A DNA stretch of 64,000 nt from Toxoplasma gondii ME49 (GCF_000006565.2 NC_031477.1:512669-576668), one strand, 5' to 3'. Shown: positions 37,724-51,200, counted from the stretch's first letter. The notes: generated by a model from the sequence alone, not told the origin. Numbers and translations: made by a program.

Positions 37724-40700
37724 ATGGACGGCGAAGGACGACAGGAAGGCGCAGGAGCGCAGGCGGATGGAGGAAGCTCCTACGCGTCGGGGAGGGAACA
37801 GGGGTACACTTCAGTGTCCACTTACGACAGGCAAATGGGTGCGGAGGCGTGCTCGACGGATGATTCCTTCGTTCCTTCTCTGGCCACGGTTCTTCACCAC
37901 CTTGTTTCGATCTCGCCGCCAGGTACGGACTGCTCTGCATTTTTTACATGTCTTTTCCAGTAACACAGAAAAGCTGGTAGCGGAGTTGCTGGGGAGACAC
38001 AGCGCCCGCTTCCCTTCGAGCGTACACGCGCAGTAGGCCTGTCAGTCGCGCGCCATGGTTTTTAGAGCGCATGTGTGCATGCGTGATGTTGTCTTTGTGG
38101 ACGCGCTTGTGCGCTGCTGGGACGTCGGGCTGGGGCTGCACTCCTGGAGTGCGGTGTTTGTCGTTCCGGCCTCGGGGAAATACGTTTCTTCGACCCCGGC
38201 AGAACTGTCGAGTCTCGTCTTCCAGTAGATTTCAGGGGGAACGTGAAGTTCGCACGTTCGGTCGGCATTTCGCCGCGGATTCACAGTCGGCGAAGATAAA
38301 TTGTTCGCAGGTTCAGTCAAGAGTGCCGTTTCACTACGCTTGGCGTTTCTCGAGGGACTGTGAACGTCGCGTTGTCTCTGCTTCGGTGTTTGCGTGTTTT
38401 TTCCATCCCCGTAGGCTTGGGGGAGATCACGAGTTTCCACGCGATCAAGGAGCCACAGATTTCGATCCACGACTACCTCGATAGGATCGCCAAGTACTTT
38501 GGGTGCAGCAACGAATGCTTCGTCTTGTCTCTGGTGTACATTGATCGCATTATCAAGTTGCACCGAAACTTCAACGTTTCGATTCTGAACATTCACCGGC
38601 TGCTGATCACCTCGGTCATGTTGGCCGCGAAGTTCTTCGACGACGTGTATTACAGCAACAAGCACTACGCGCGTGTCGGCGGCGTCCGGACGCGCGAGAT
38701 GAATCTTCTGGAGACGCAGTTTCTCACTCTGATCAACTACCACCTGTACGTGTCTCCGCAGGAGTACGACCAGTACCGACGAAACGTCCTCGCTGCGGTG
38801 CACTACGCTCGCCACTTGACGCCCAGCCCGCTCGCGTCGAATCGTCTCTCTTCCTCTCAGTCTTCCACGTCCACCGCCTCCTCCAGCGTTTCTCAAGCCG
38901 CAAACGCTCTTGGCAACAACGGGGCTTGTGCGCCCTCCCAGGCGCTCACGAACGCCGAACGGGACCCGACGTCCGCGCTCTCGGATTCAGGCGCGGGAGG
39001 TTCGGCCTCGGGTGCGTCTGCATCTGTGGGCGAGAACCGATCCGACTACTATGCGTATGGTGCAGAGACTGCGCGCGCGCCGCCTGCAAGTCGCGAGCGA
39101 AGTCTGCGCACGGAGTCGAGTGCGTCCTCCAGCGCGAGGTCGCGCGACGCGGGGTGTCTGGACTCCCGGTCCCAGCGCCGCTGGGCTTCCCAGGACGCGG
39201 AGAGCGAGCGCCGGAGTTCGACTGTGTGCGCAGCCGCGAGTTCAAGGGATGCAGAGCTTGCCAACGACGCGGTGAGTGCGAGACGGCAGTCGCGTGGTAG
39301 CAGCTCTGCCGTGGGCACCCAGGACGTGGAGCACGAGATGGAGGACGACGACGAGGACACAGAGTTCGCAGAAGAAGGCGTTGCGTACGGCGACGGGAAC
39401 CAGGTGTGGGTTGACGACTTGAACGCGGAGGAAGAGCTGTACGGCGAAGCAGGATGTGTGCAGGACTTCGCGGGAGCCCGGCCCGACGACGAGTGGGAGT
39501 GCGTCAACGGCTTGATTGCGGCGGAGAAGAACGACGCGAACGAGACGCCGGTCGCGGAGTGCGGCCACCCGTCTGTGGGATCGTATGGAAACAGGTTCCA
39601 CCCTTCGTCTCAGCCGTTTCGGGAGCGGGGAGAGGAGGGGGGAGACGTGGAGTCACACACAGGCAAGTACGGCTACTTCTGCGGCTCCGCACCATCGACG
39701 AAAGTGTCGTTTTCGACTGCGTCTCTCGAAACTCTTGCGAGTCCCTCGGCTGCGAACGGCCGAGGTGCAGGCGGCTGCGGAGTTGGGAAGTCAGGGTCTT
39801 CGACGCCGTCTGTCGTTCGCACCGCTGAAACTCGCAGCGCCTCTGCGGGCCACCCTGCGTGTCGAGAAGGGAGCGGCGAGGCCACACAGGCCTCCCCCGC
39901 GGTCTTCTTCTCCCCCGCCCAGGCGACGGGCTGCTGTCGCCAGGACCATGAAGCCGTGGAGCCCAACGCGGGACCGGCTCTCCAAGACAGGCTCCGAGTG
40001 GAGACGGCGGGACGCGACAGGGAAGAAGCCGCGACTCGCGAGGCTCGGCGCGTGACTGTCCAGACGCGGAGTTCGAGCGACCGGAGTCGCGACGGCGAAG
40101 AACGCGTCATGGAAGTGCTGGAGGTCTGCTCCTCGCGGTTGGTCGGGTCGACGCAACCTGCCTGCACGCAGGCGACTTCAGCTGCAAGTGCAGCGGCCGT
40201 CGTGGTCCCGGGGACAAGTGCACCGGCGGCGTCTAAGGACCGGATGCAGCACCCGGCTGATGCGAGCGGCAGCGCGCGACGCGAAGGCGGAGCCGCGACA
40301 ACGGCGTCGAGGCAGGCTTGCCTGACGCCCTCCGGAGACGGCACTTCCTCGGCATCGACGGCCTCGGGCGCGAGCGGCGGAACTGCCCAGTCCAGCGTCT
40401 CTTCGTGTCTAACTCCTTCGCAGTCTGTCCACTCGTCCCCAGATGTCTCCATGGAGGAGGAGACAGCCGGGGGGCGTCTCAGCGCGACCGCGACACGAGC
40501 CACTCAGCCGGCGAGTCTGTCGACCGCGCCCCGCCTCGCCCGTTCGTTCGCCGCCGCCGCGCATCCGCCGCCGGCCCGACCCTGCGGCCAGAAGACAGCC
40601 ACAGATGCAGGTAGGCAAAGTCAGAGAAAACTGGGAAAAGGATTTAGGATTCGAGAAAGGAATTGGGCGCAGATCGAGCGCCATCGAGGATCGACAGAGG

Positions 40701-41454
40701 GCGTCTCTGCGGTGGGTTGGCGGAGCTTCCAAGTTTTAAGGGGGTCGACTGTTGGACTCTACTAGGGACGGTTTTCCAGCGTGACAGGACATCTGCAGTG
40801 GAGATACTCTCAACACGTGAAGTCGTCGTGTCGCGTCCTGAGTCTTTAGAGGCACAGGTGAAACCCAGACATTTCAACCGAGCAGTCGATGTATACAAGA
40901 TGAAGTGGTGAATCCCGACGAAGGTGTGGTTTCCGGCCCGTGGGTGTCTGTCACCTTCGACTAGCAGAGTGGCTATTTTATGGTAGATGTTTATCCGTGA
41001 ATGACCAACTAAAAAGATGTGCAGCCGTTTCGCCTCTGCTCTGTATAGCTCTGTGAACCGTGTGTATGTGCATATGCGTTCTGTGGGAGTGTTTCGGTGT
41101 GCCTCCGCAGGAGCTTCACAAGGAGACGTGGAAGATGACGCAGCCGGAAAGGCGAAAAGGGCACCCGCAGAGGAGACTGGCGCGGACCAAGACAAAAGCG
41201 AGTTGGAGAGAGTGAAACCTCGCGACGGTGGACATGTCCACTGGATCGAGGCTTCCGACTTCGCGGGTGGCCGCGCCGAATTCCTCGCCTTGGGCGGCGG
41301 GGCCGCGCCTCATGGCATCGCGTCCTGTCGGAAAGGCAGCGAGCACGAGGCTCCAACGACGAGCTTCAACGTAGGACTTTCGTCGCTGTCTGCTGGTCTT
41401 GCTCCAGCAGGCGCGAGCAGAGGGCTATGCTTCTCCTTCGGTCCGTGCTCGTGA
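37724..41454 (+). CDS. P-type (PHO80-like) cyclin with long C-terminal tail
   Basis: Three exons: 37724-37922, 38415-40610, 41111-41454; both junctions are phase 1 and rebuild Gly codons. About 913 residues. The N-terminal 65 residues include SFVPSLATVLHHLVSIS, the usual first helix of PHO80/U-type cyclins. Exon 2 opens with a cyclin box: ISIHDYLDRIAKYFGCSNEC, FVLSLVYIDRI, LLITSVMLAAKFFDD, and YYSNKHYARVGGV, then MNLLETQFLTLINYHLYVS. The box ends near 38800; the remaining 700 or so residues are Ser/Ala/Arg/Gly-rich with one acidic patch at 39340-39460 (MEDDDEDTEFAEE) and look disordered. Cyclins of this type bind and activate CDKs; in T. gondii a P-type cyclin partners a CDK-related kinase in G1, but I cannot say which paralogue this is. 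The start ATG is the first in frame that reaches the splice site. Confidence 0.82.
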
Positions 41455-44400
41455 AAGAGAGAGGGGGAGGCGGAGACAGCCGGGGAAATGCTCTCTTACA
41501 GCATCCTACATCGGTGTTCATGGTTGTTGAAAAGCGGTGGAAGCCAGCGAAGCTGGAGACGCCGGGGCGCCGCTGAAAACGGGACGCAAAGCGGCCTCGC
41601 GAAAGCGAAGCGAGAGGACGAAGTCGAGGTGGGAGGAAAAAAAGGTGCGGTGTTGGGACGACGAGCGACTCACAGAACTCGTGTTCAAGACGGGAGTGAG
41701 TGCCGTCGACATTTTTCTCGTGTTTGTGTTTGGCCGTGTAAAGGACGCGAACAATCAGAAAGCTCGCAGCAGTTGTGGCGTTGCTCCGGCGGGAGTTGTG
41801 GGAGGGCAGCGAGAGGGCCGCGGCAACTGTCGGCTGTGGGATAGAAACCGATCACCCCAAGAGCAATGGATGAAAGAGTCTCTCTTTAGGAGCTTGCGCA
41901 AAAGCCGGAGAGAAGTCTGTTTATAGAAGTTCAAGGTGTTGACCTGACGGCGGTCTGGATGGACAGGGTGAGACGCGGAGCCAGCGACCCTCCGTGCACA
42001 ACGGCAGGTGTAGGGATCCGTGACACTTTTCACTGTGTCGCGCAAGTCGAGATTTCGCCAGCTTCAGTTTCTTTGACGTTCATCATGCGTTCCGTTTGTT
42101 TGTGTAACTATGTCTCGTGTGTCGCATGCACTCAACGCACTCGTGTAGATGCATCTGTGCACGATCAACCACTGGGGAAAGGCTGGCTTGGGCCTTGTTC
42201 TGAGTTGCGGCCGCCTGCGGAACTGGACGGCAGAAAATCGAACGGGTGTCTGCGGACGGCGTTCGCGTCGTGTCTAGAGAGCCAAAGACGGCTAAGAGGG
42301 CGAAAGTGCGGATGGCCGGGGGGCGGAGGGGACGGATGGCTGTTCTCTGTGTTGTGAGACGACCAAGGGTGATTTTTTTGTGCATTTGTTTGCAAATGCA
42401 TGCGGTCACCTGGCTACGCTTCTTCCCGCCGCGCTGGTCAGCCGCAGACTTGCCTCGACTGGACGACGCTCTGGCCTCGCGCACGTCGCCTCACACCCGC
42501 CTCCACGAGGGAGAGGGGGGAACCGATTTGTAGTTCCACGTTTGCACTTTGGACTTCTGTTGGTTCGTGTCCTTCTGTGTCGACGTTCTTGGCACTTTCT
42601 CTTGCGTTGATCGTTTTCCGGAGGAAGTCCAGCTGAAGCTCGTTTTTTGTCGCGGTCGGTGAGTCTGAGGAACTGTGCCCTCAGCTCACTGAACTTCCTT
42701 GTCTGCGGACTCTGGCCACGTTCTCGAGTGAGAACGTTCTCAATCTGTTCCATATCTTCGCAGCGCGGGTGCTGGGCATTCGTCGTGGTCTTTTTTTACC
42801 TCGTGTTCAGCTCGGCGAGGAAACACAAATGTGGAGACAGACGGGGACCGCGCGTCGATCGAAGGAGGTGGGACGGGCAAAGAGTCGACAGAGAGAAACT
42901 ACGGGTCGAGAGAACTGAGCTTTGCGTTGTAGATGGGGGTCGCGGCAAGCGCAGCGTTTGTTGTTGGGCGCCAGGGAAACTGTTAGGTGTCAGCACGTGT
43001 GCTCGTCGCGGGGACCGTCCTGCGATCAGAAGCTGCGTCTGCGTCTCGTGTCTGTACACCCAATCCTGCGGTATACAGCAGCCCTCATTTGGTCTGAACT
43101 CGGCGTGTCAAACATTTCCCTCGTTCGGTGGGGTGACACGCACGCGGAGAACGTCGAAAATGTACCAATCGTAAACAGGGAAGACGTTCGCCCGCCGTGC
43201 GTCGACGTGAATCGGGGTTGGAGCACAAGTGAGGAAACGGAAAAAGCCGACAGCGATGAGGGGGACTGACGCAACGCTCCACGCGTGCGGTTGAGGCCCT
43301 CGCCTCCTCGGGGGGCGAATACGGCGCGAGCGCAAGATGCTAGGCATACATACGTTGCTGGACACACTAGGAGCTGCGGGAAAGAACTGACGGGAGGCCA
43401 ATTGTCGTCTGGAGTGGCGGAAAACTGCGAGAGGTGGGAGAACTTCGTGCCGGGATGAGTGAAGACACACGGGACGTGCAGCTGTGGAGACTAAGGCAGT
43501 TCCGTTTTCGTTCTACGTTGTGTTTTGTGCGCCTTGTGAAAAACCTAGGGATGCGGATCCACTTGGTTGAGAGCGAGGCGACTGTTGAAGTGTATGTGGA
43601 CATATGCGGAAGCGTGTTCCTGTCTGTCGTTAATCGCCGGGTTGCACGCGCACAGAGACGCGCTTGCGCCATGTGGCACACTTATGCATGCAGTGTCCCA
43701 CTAAAAGAGAAAGCGGATGGGGGGCGGCACTCCTGATTAAGTGAAAAGCGGAACTGAACAGGTGTGGGCTTCTTTTTACGCAATCGAACTCTGCCTTCTG
43801 CAGCCACCCCGCGGTTGTGGACACGCGTTGCAGGGGCGCAGTCCGAAACACACATACTCGTTTTACCAATCCGTGGGTGTCTGCCAGGAGAGGTGAAAGC
43901 GAAGTGGTAGCGTGCAGAGACAGACGCACGCGAGAACGCATTTGAGTGCTTTCTGTGTGTGCAGAAAAGATGTGCATGCAGTGTTGGGTAGCGTCGTGTG
44001 TGTACTAGTCAAATATATACACGGTTGAACCCGTTTTGCTGACGCGAGTAAATACGCCCGTAGACAAGCCGAGTTTTCTGGGACTGTCGGCGCTGCGGGG
44101 CAGCCGACGCGCGCGGGACAGACGACAGGGAGTGAAGAAGAAAGCGAGATCGCTCCATGTAGCGTCATTTGGCAACTGCAGATATCAAAAGGCCCTCCTG
44201 CAGGCTGGTGTATAGGGTGATTGGATCCCGCGCGCGCGTGCAGTGTTTAGTCAGCACACGGGAACGTGCAACTTGTAGGGGTGTGTAGGGGGCAATACCA
44301 ATCTGTTGTCACGGTTGTTGTGAATGGTTTTTGGAGGGCGGATCCAGAACCGAACTCGTGGAAACGGTTCCGCACCTCCACCTGTGGTAGTTGACTATCC

Positions 44401-47400
44401 CTCTCAGTTAGTTTGCCCGAAGAAGGCAGCTAGGTCGCATGCTTTGTGGAAGCGGAACCGAAGAACTGTTAGTGAAGGTATCTGCGGTTCGTGTTACTTC
44501 TCCGAAATCGGCCAGTAAAACCTATGCATGCATATGACTGTGTTGAGCCCAGCTCTCTTCAGGAGTGGATGTTGTCAAAAAGGGTTTGAGCCGTGCTCGT
44601 TTCGTCATGCGCATTTCTGTGAAGAATCCTTTTCCGCCGTAAAAGGAAGGAGTGGGAAGGGGAAAGAAAAGCAGAGGTCAAACTGTGAGTTGTGATCATC
44701 CGCTTTTATGTGTGTGCATGTCAATGATGGCGTCCGTCGCCTGCGTCTCACAACGCCTGCTCTTTCCCGGGGCCGTACGCCACTTTCCAAGAGAAGGGAA
44801 GTAGCGGCAGGCGTGCCTCGGCACCGTCGTCTTCTTCACAGTGAGTGGAAAAGCGAGGGCTGAACCGTCGCACGCACAAACAGGCACGGATGGCAAAACA
44901 GAAGATGTGTTAGAACCCGAGCCGCTCTGTTCATTTGCCGTGCCCCGCAAGCAGCAGCACTCCGCAGCGACCTAGCTAGAAGGAAAGGAAAAAGTTAACA
45001 GTAGAGCGACGCACAAAGACAGGATTTTGCAGATGCACAAAGTCTCAAGGCTCTCACGTGGGAGTGAGACCCGTCCAAGTGACAGCGCACCGTGAAAGGG
45101 TCAAAAACGGAAGGGACGTGCGATGATGGGTTTTCCGCCTGTTCGCCGTAACCGTTAGGCAATCGTGTGCCTTACAGCCCTTTGCATTTTCCCGTTGATG
45201 AGATGTTCCGGATGAAGAAAATTTTCACCGACCTGTCGGGTTCATTTTTATCGACTGCATGGCACGCATGCGTTTAGAAACAGAAACGGGGGAACGAAGT
45301 GTGTGAGCCACATGATGGTAGAAGGCGTTTTAGGCTGCAGCGGGTGCGTTAGAGATCTGCAACGTTCCGAGGCTGCCAAATACTCAACTGACAGGAGCCA
45401 GCGACAGCGTCATTCCCCCGTGGACAAACAGCCGTCAGGAGAAACAAATGCCCACCTGCCCCTTCACTCATTTTCGGGTCAATTGTTTCAAGGCGTGGAC
45501 CCCTGGAGCGAGGAGAGCACGAGTTTCGACACAACATTCGTGCTCGCATGAGTCTTGTCCCTACCGTCGAGAAGGTAGAAGCAGTGCGTGGAGCTGTGCG
45601 TCTTCGTGCACGGGGGTCCTTCGCAGTGGGCGAGCGGATGGAAATTCGCTACGCCGGGGGAGAGTCTGGCGCACAGAGTGTCAAAGATCCGTTTTTGTGC
45701 GCACCTGCCCGCTCATAGGTACACGTAAACATGTGACCAACAGGAGAGGAACGTATGACTGTGAATACTGCGACACAGGAGCTACGGATGATGCCTGTAG
45801 CGGGCTCCGATAATGCTGCTGGCATGATGCACGTGCGTGAGGAAGGGTCCCGTTGGAGGGTTCCGCGTATGTATTGTTTTGGGATTTGAAACATGTGCCG
45901 GGATTCTCCGTCGCTGCAAGTTCGCCCCTTCTCTGGTAGGTAGGTACCTGAAAGCATCATTCAGACATAGGGTTCAAGGCCCCGCAGGCGCGCTGCAACC
46001 TTCGGTGTCTCATGCATGTGGTGGATAGAAAGACACAAAATATCGCGGGTGAGGGATGTGACAGTTCAGGAGAACCTCGAAGCCAAGGTCGACATATACA
46101 GACCCAGCGCGTTCGTGTCACGGTTTAGTTCTCTCTTGGCATTGTTCCCGCGTTTTCTGACGTCTCTCAAAAGTTTAGCACCACGCGCAGAAATGGCTGG
46201 TGGGAGCCCTCCCTCCCCCCAAACACATCCAGAATATGAGCATCACTACCATGTTTTGAGAGAAGTGGTGGTGCTCAAGGAAGGGATGAATTCCGTCAAT
46301 CACCCGCTTTTCTCTTGGCAACATCTTTGTTAGAGGGAAAGACGGGTTAAAGCGAGACATACACTGATAGTAGATGGTCGGATGAGCGCGCTCATGCGGG
46401 CCGCCGCTCTCGCACTTGCATGGACTACTGCCGGGTGAGGAATCAGTGGGAAGAGCGAGTTTGTGCTTGTAAAGAAACCGCGTGTTACATGTAACATGAA
46501 TACCAGTGTGGGTCGTGGCTGCCGATTTTGAGAGGGAGGACACGGGGGTGCGCTCAAAACTAAAGAAGAAGCCACTCGACATCCCCGTGTCGTCTTTCGG
46601 TGTTTCCACAGTGTAGGTTCTGTCGCGCTCTGTAGGCAACGAGAATGGTACAGAGCTCTCCTGGTGTGATCCCCAAATTTGTTCCACTCAAACTTGGTCA
46701 GACATTCCACACTTCATCACATTGACAAGTATATCGTGTCGAGCCACCTCACAGGCTTCGTGACACGCTGCTACGTACCCACGCAGCATGCGACGCGGAA
46801 TTAAGGCTGCATGTGGGTGCTACATCGACTGGATCGTATCTTCTGCTGCAGTCGTCAAGCAGGACATATTTCATACAACTGTAGGTGCGTGCATTTCAAA
46901 ACGAACCCAGAACAACTGCAGTGGAATTGATTAGTCAGCACGGAAACAACTGCCGTATTGTAACAGCATTGAGACAAGGGGGGGGGGGCGGAAACGATTC
47001 TGCCTCCACAGCGGCTAGTCAGAGAAAGATGATAAAGAAAATACAATACCTGAAAAGAGCGACGGAATATGAATACATGGGGACCTTAGGATACTCAAAG
47101 AATCATTCCAAGTTTCCACGGCAGACTCGAATAGCCAGTTGGGTCACTCATCGAGACCTCATTTTCCATTCCGCGGTCACGAACGATTTGGAGAAAAGAG
47201 TCCTTCCTGTTTTTCCCGCGCGTTTGTCAATGGTCTCACCCGCTCAAACGTGGCGCCATTGCACTGTTCGACAACGGGGAAAAGCTCACTGCCAGGCTCA
47301 GCACAATTGAACGCGAGATTGTGTTCTTTAGTGAACGCGTCGACAGTGCACTCGCGACTAGGCGTGAAGTTGGCACTCTTCCAGAAGGCCAGCACCTCTT

Positions 47401-48227
47401 TCCCATCCAACCCAGCCAGTACCTGCACCTTGCCAACCGCAGCATTTCCTGTACAGCCATAAAAGCCTGCACAACCCACCAAAATACGTTAACTATCCAC
47501 ATGTCTCTAAGCAGCAGCACCTTGTGCAGCCGCCACACCCAGGACGGAGTCGGCAGTGTTCGGAACTGGTAAGCAGATTCCGGAGAGATGCCACGTGCAA
47601 ATTCTAGGGGTTTATGGAGAGGAACTTGTTTGTCGACACGAAGTCGGCGATCCATCGCGTCCGTTCCGCGGGGTCAGAATGCAGTCCTGACAAGACCAAA
47701 CCACACACATCCAGACATCGCACACAGCTCTCTATGCGCCGCAGAGAAGCGCGTCACGAGACTGGACACGACCAGCCGCTACGGGGCCGGCTTTTGACCT
47801 GGGAAGAAACTGACAGGGCAGCGCACAAGTCGCGTGTCTTGACCTAAATTGAACCGCGACTCGCAAACGCTTGCCGCCGAGTGATCAGCATGTGGCTGAC
47901 AACAGTAGACGCATTGCACCGCGTTTCTGTTGCCCGAGTCCCGCTCGAGGCCAGAGTGCAGTTGACCGTGAAGTCGGTCCATCCGACACAGTTATGGAAG
48001 GGAAACCGAAACATTCACCGGCTGTTTCCCGCATCACCATTTCCGCTTGCTCACACGCTGGTGTCTGGACGCTTGTCACTCAAAACTGAAGGCTGTCTTC
48101 GAGACGCACACGCAACGGCGGCTGCTGTGAACTGTTCCAGTTCAGTCTACGGTGCAAGGGAATCAGGCGTCCAAGTGCCTCTTTTTTCAGTCGGTTCGGC
48201 ATTGACATAGACACGCTGGCGCATCGG
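41455..48227. other. Long spacer with no secure gene
   Basis: Tail-to-tail region between the cyclin (plus) and the large minus-strand gene. There are no (AT)n runs longer than about ten bases and no pyrimidine-rich acceptor tracts of the kind seen around real introns here. An 11-G run lies at 46978-46988. Many mid-sized frames exist on both strands without domains I recognise. Two minus-strand Cys-containing segments (about 47476-47230 and 46690-46480) are described under findings. Unplaced 3' exons of the minus-strand gene may lie in the right part. Confidence 0.4.
47230..47476 (-). pseudogene. Possible degenerate SRS-like surface-antigen fragment
   Basis: An open segment bounded by an acceptor-like TTGTGCAG and a donor-like GTGAGA encodes about 80 residues with Cys spacing and phrases such as ECTVDAFTKEHNLAFNCAEP and LFPVVEQCNG. 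The C...N-x-L-x-F-x-C...L-x-P...C order recalls the first half of an SRS (SAG1-related) domain. A second minus-strand segment near 46690-46480 has TYTVETPKDDTGMSSGFFF, which recalls a second-half strand. No signal peptide, no complete six-Cys set and stops between the pieces. This may be chance. Confidence 0.2.
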
Positions 48228-51200
48228 TCAGCAACGGATCCCTGCTTCACCCTCTCTGATCCTTACCACTGTGTAGGGACCCACAACAGCTTCAACTACC
48301 TCGAAACGGAACTCGAATCGCCTGTCGCCTTCCGGGACGGCGGACCTCTCGACCTCGAGTTGGTGCGACCTGTCAGGTACTGGGGTGGCCTCCAAAGGCT
48401 CTGGATTTGTTCCGTCGCGAGGGAAAGTCGCAGAAGCTCCGTTGGATGCGTCCGGTGTCTCCGGGCGCAGCGTGCTCACGAGAACGCGCAGCACATCTTC
48501 CTGCAGAGCTGCAAGCGAACAGGACGACAGAGACCCCCACCGCGTCGCGCGCCACAGTTACGAATGTCCTTGAACAACCGAGCAGGAACAAAAAAAACGA
48601 GAATTCACTGACGCTCGCGCGACGAAGAAACGCTGAGTGGCAGCCCCGAGTTTCTGTTTACTTCCAGAAAAGCAGTCACCTCTAGGGGCGTCTTTCCCGT
48701 TGCGGTTTGGAAACAAGCAAGGACAGTCCGACCCAAACCTTTAACAACAACATGTTGGCAAAGCCACACCTTGATCTCGCAGGGCGCTATGACCATCGCT
48801 GTGGTCCATCTGCGCTGCTGACAACACAAACTGAAACCATACTCCTCTAGCGGCGCCCGTCTAGCCACTGAGTTTAAAAAAATTAAACACGAATGAGTTC
48901 GCAGTAAGCCCTAGGTAAAGGCGGGGGTACCTATAACAGCACTTTGCAGCTGTAGATCCACATATCGATACATCTACATAGATAATCAGACAAGTTGTTC
49001 TACAGATGTGTCGGTATGCGCCTGTGAACGCATATGGAAGTACATGCATATACACACATCTGTGTGTGTGTGTACATATGCCTCTACACGTACAGATATA
49101 TATATATATATATATATATATGCATATAACGCTACAGTACCACCGCGATTCAACTGCAAGTGCTCTAGTGACGGGAGTTCAGCACGCCACCCGTTTCAAC
49201 CTTGCCTTTGCATTGTTCGAGTCTTTTTTGCTTCCAGTCAGTTCTTCGAAAGAACTTCCTGCGCACCTGAGATCCGTGTGCCTGCGGTGTGTTGCCGCTG
49301 TGGGCGGGAGGCCGCATGGACGAGACAGCGTGCAGTTCTCAGACTCTGCAGCGGGAGGAATGCGAGCAAGCCGGGGGTTTGGGGCACTCCCAGATCTGTC
49401 GAGTCGGCAGACTGGCCGCCTCGTTCGGTTCGCGCGGCCTCAGAAGGCGCCTCGCTGGACCCGAGAGAGGCCCGAGGCGCGAAGGGGAAAGAATAGCAGG
49501 CGAGATTGGCTGCCAGGAGGCCAGTCAGCAGCTGTCTGCACAAGAAACAGGAGAAAGCGAGGAGACAGTTGATGTGAGCTTCCCGCGTATAACGCGTGAA
49601 TGGGAGGGCTTCATCGTTTTCCGCTTATTCGGACGACCAGCTCTTGAGGAGCTCTACTTCTTCCGTAGCGAGCTTCTTGCGCGACAGTTCTTTCAGCTAC
49701 ACGAACCCAAGGCTCATCTCGTCGCACCTGCATCCCCATTCGTCTCGGCTGCTGTTTGGTCTCGAAGCGCGTCCATTTCCTCTCTCCCTTTCCGCTGAGA
49801 ACCGCCGCAGAGCTTCGGCGAGGCAATGAAAGGCGAGTGGGAGACCCGCGAAGCGGAGCGCGACGCCGGGCTCCTGTCGACAACTCCGCTCCGGCAGACG
49901 ACTGGTCGACGCCGGGAGCACAAAGGCTGGCGAACAGAGCAGCGCAGGCGAGAGATACTGAAGCTGACGAAACGAGAAAGCTCGCTGCAGAGACAGAGAG
50001 AGGGAAAGAGAGGCAACGCAGGAAGGGTACCGCGAGGCAACAGAGGAAGTGGAAGGAAGAAATAAACGCGCAGACAAGCCGGCAGGAGACACGCCATGCA
50101 GCACCGTGCCGATCTTTGCAGCACACCCTTGTGTTTCACTGATTGAATTGGTGCGTTCCCATTTGAGGTCACCTGCACCCCTCGAGACAGACGTGCTCCT
50201 GCATGCGTACACAAAGTCAGTAATATTGGTCTTTCACCGAGTGCGCATATCCTGTTCACAATCTCTGTGTGGTGGATGGACCTTGCCAGATTTCCCTCAC
50301 TTTGCACCTTCTCCTATCGTCTTTCACCCGCGGGGCGAGAGTTCCTTGGTGGATTCGTCGGTCGAGAAAGAAGCACGCAAGGCAAAAGTCCCATTAAAAC
50401 GCTGTCCAGTGTCTCTCAAAAGTCCCATTAAAACGCTGTCCAGTGTCTCTCAAAAGTCCCATTAAAACGCTGTCCAGTGTCTCTCATGCCCCGCCCTGCT
50501 TAGCCCTTCTCTACAACAAATAGTGTGTCGGTTTTGTCGTACGATGTTGGCGGCGAGCAGCTGCGTCATCTGGTCCACTTCAGCCTCAGTGAGGTGCTCT
50601 TCGCTATCTCTCTCCTCGTGTTCGTCCGCCACCTTTGCGTTGCCTCTCGGCCCCTCTCTCGCCTCGGAGTCTCCACCTTCTGCGTTCCTTCTTTCGTCTT
50701 CGGAGGCACCAAAATTACGCGAGACCTGGACACCCCTCCCGCCGGCCTGATACGTCTCCAGCAGTCCAAGTTTCAATGCGGCATGCGCGATGCGACTAAG
50801 AGAAATGACGTCCTCTACTCCCAGCTGTCGAGACACCGCAGCACAGGGAGCAATCGACGGCGGCCTTCGCGTGGCGCTGTTGCCCAACTCCTCGTTTCGC
50901 GTTCGCCTCGGGAGTCTCTGCTGCATTCGAAGAAAACACCCGACAATCAATCGACTTATATCCTACATAATCGCTCCTTGTCTATCTCCCCAGATATATA
51001 TATATATATATACACATAAATATACATGTATATATATGTATATATATATATATATATATATACAGACACAAACACAGTTAGTCGCTCGAGATGCACTCTT
51101 ACCCTGTGTGGACTCTCAGTTTTCAAGTTGGCCTTTTATTTTCCCTATCACTTTCTGTTTTACTTGTCACCCTCTATCAGCGTCTGTTCTTGCGCGTCTC

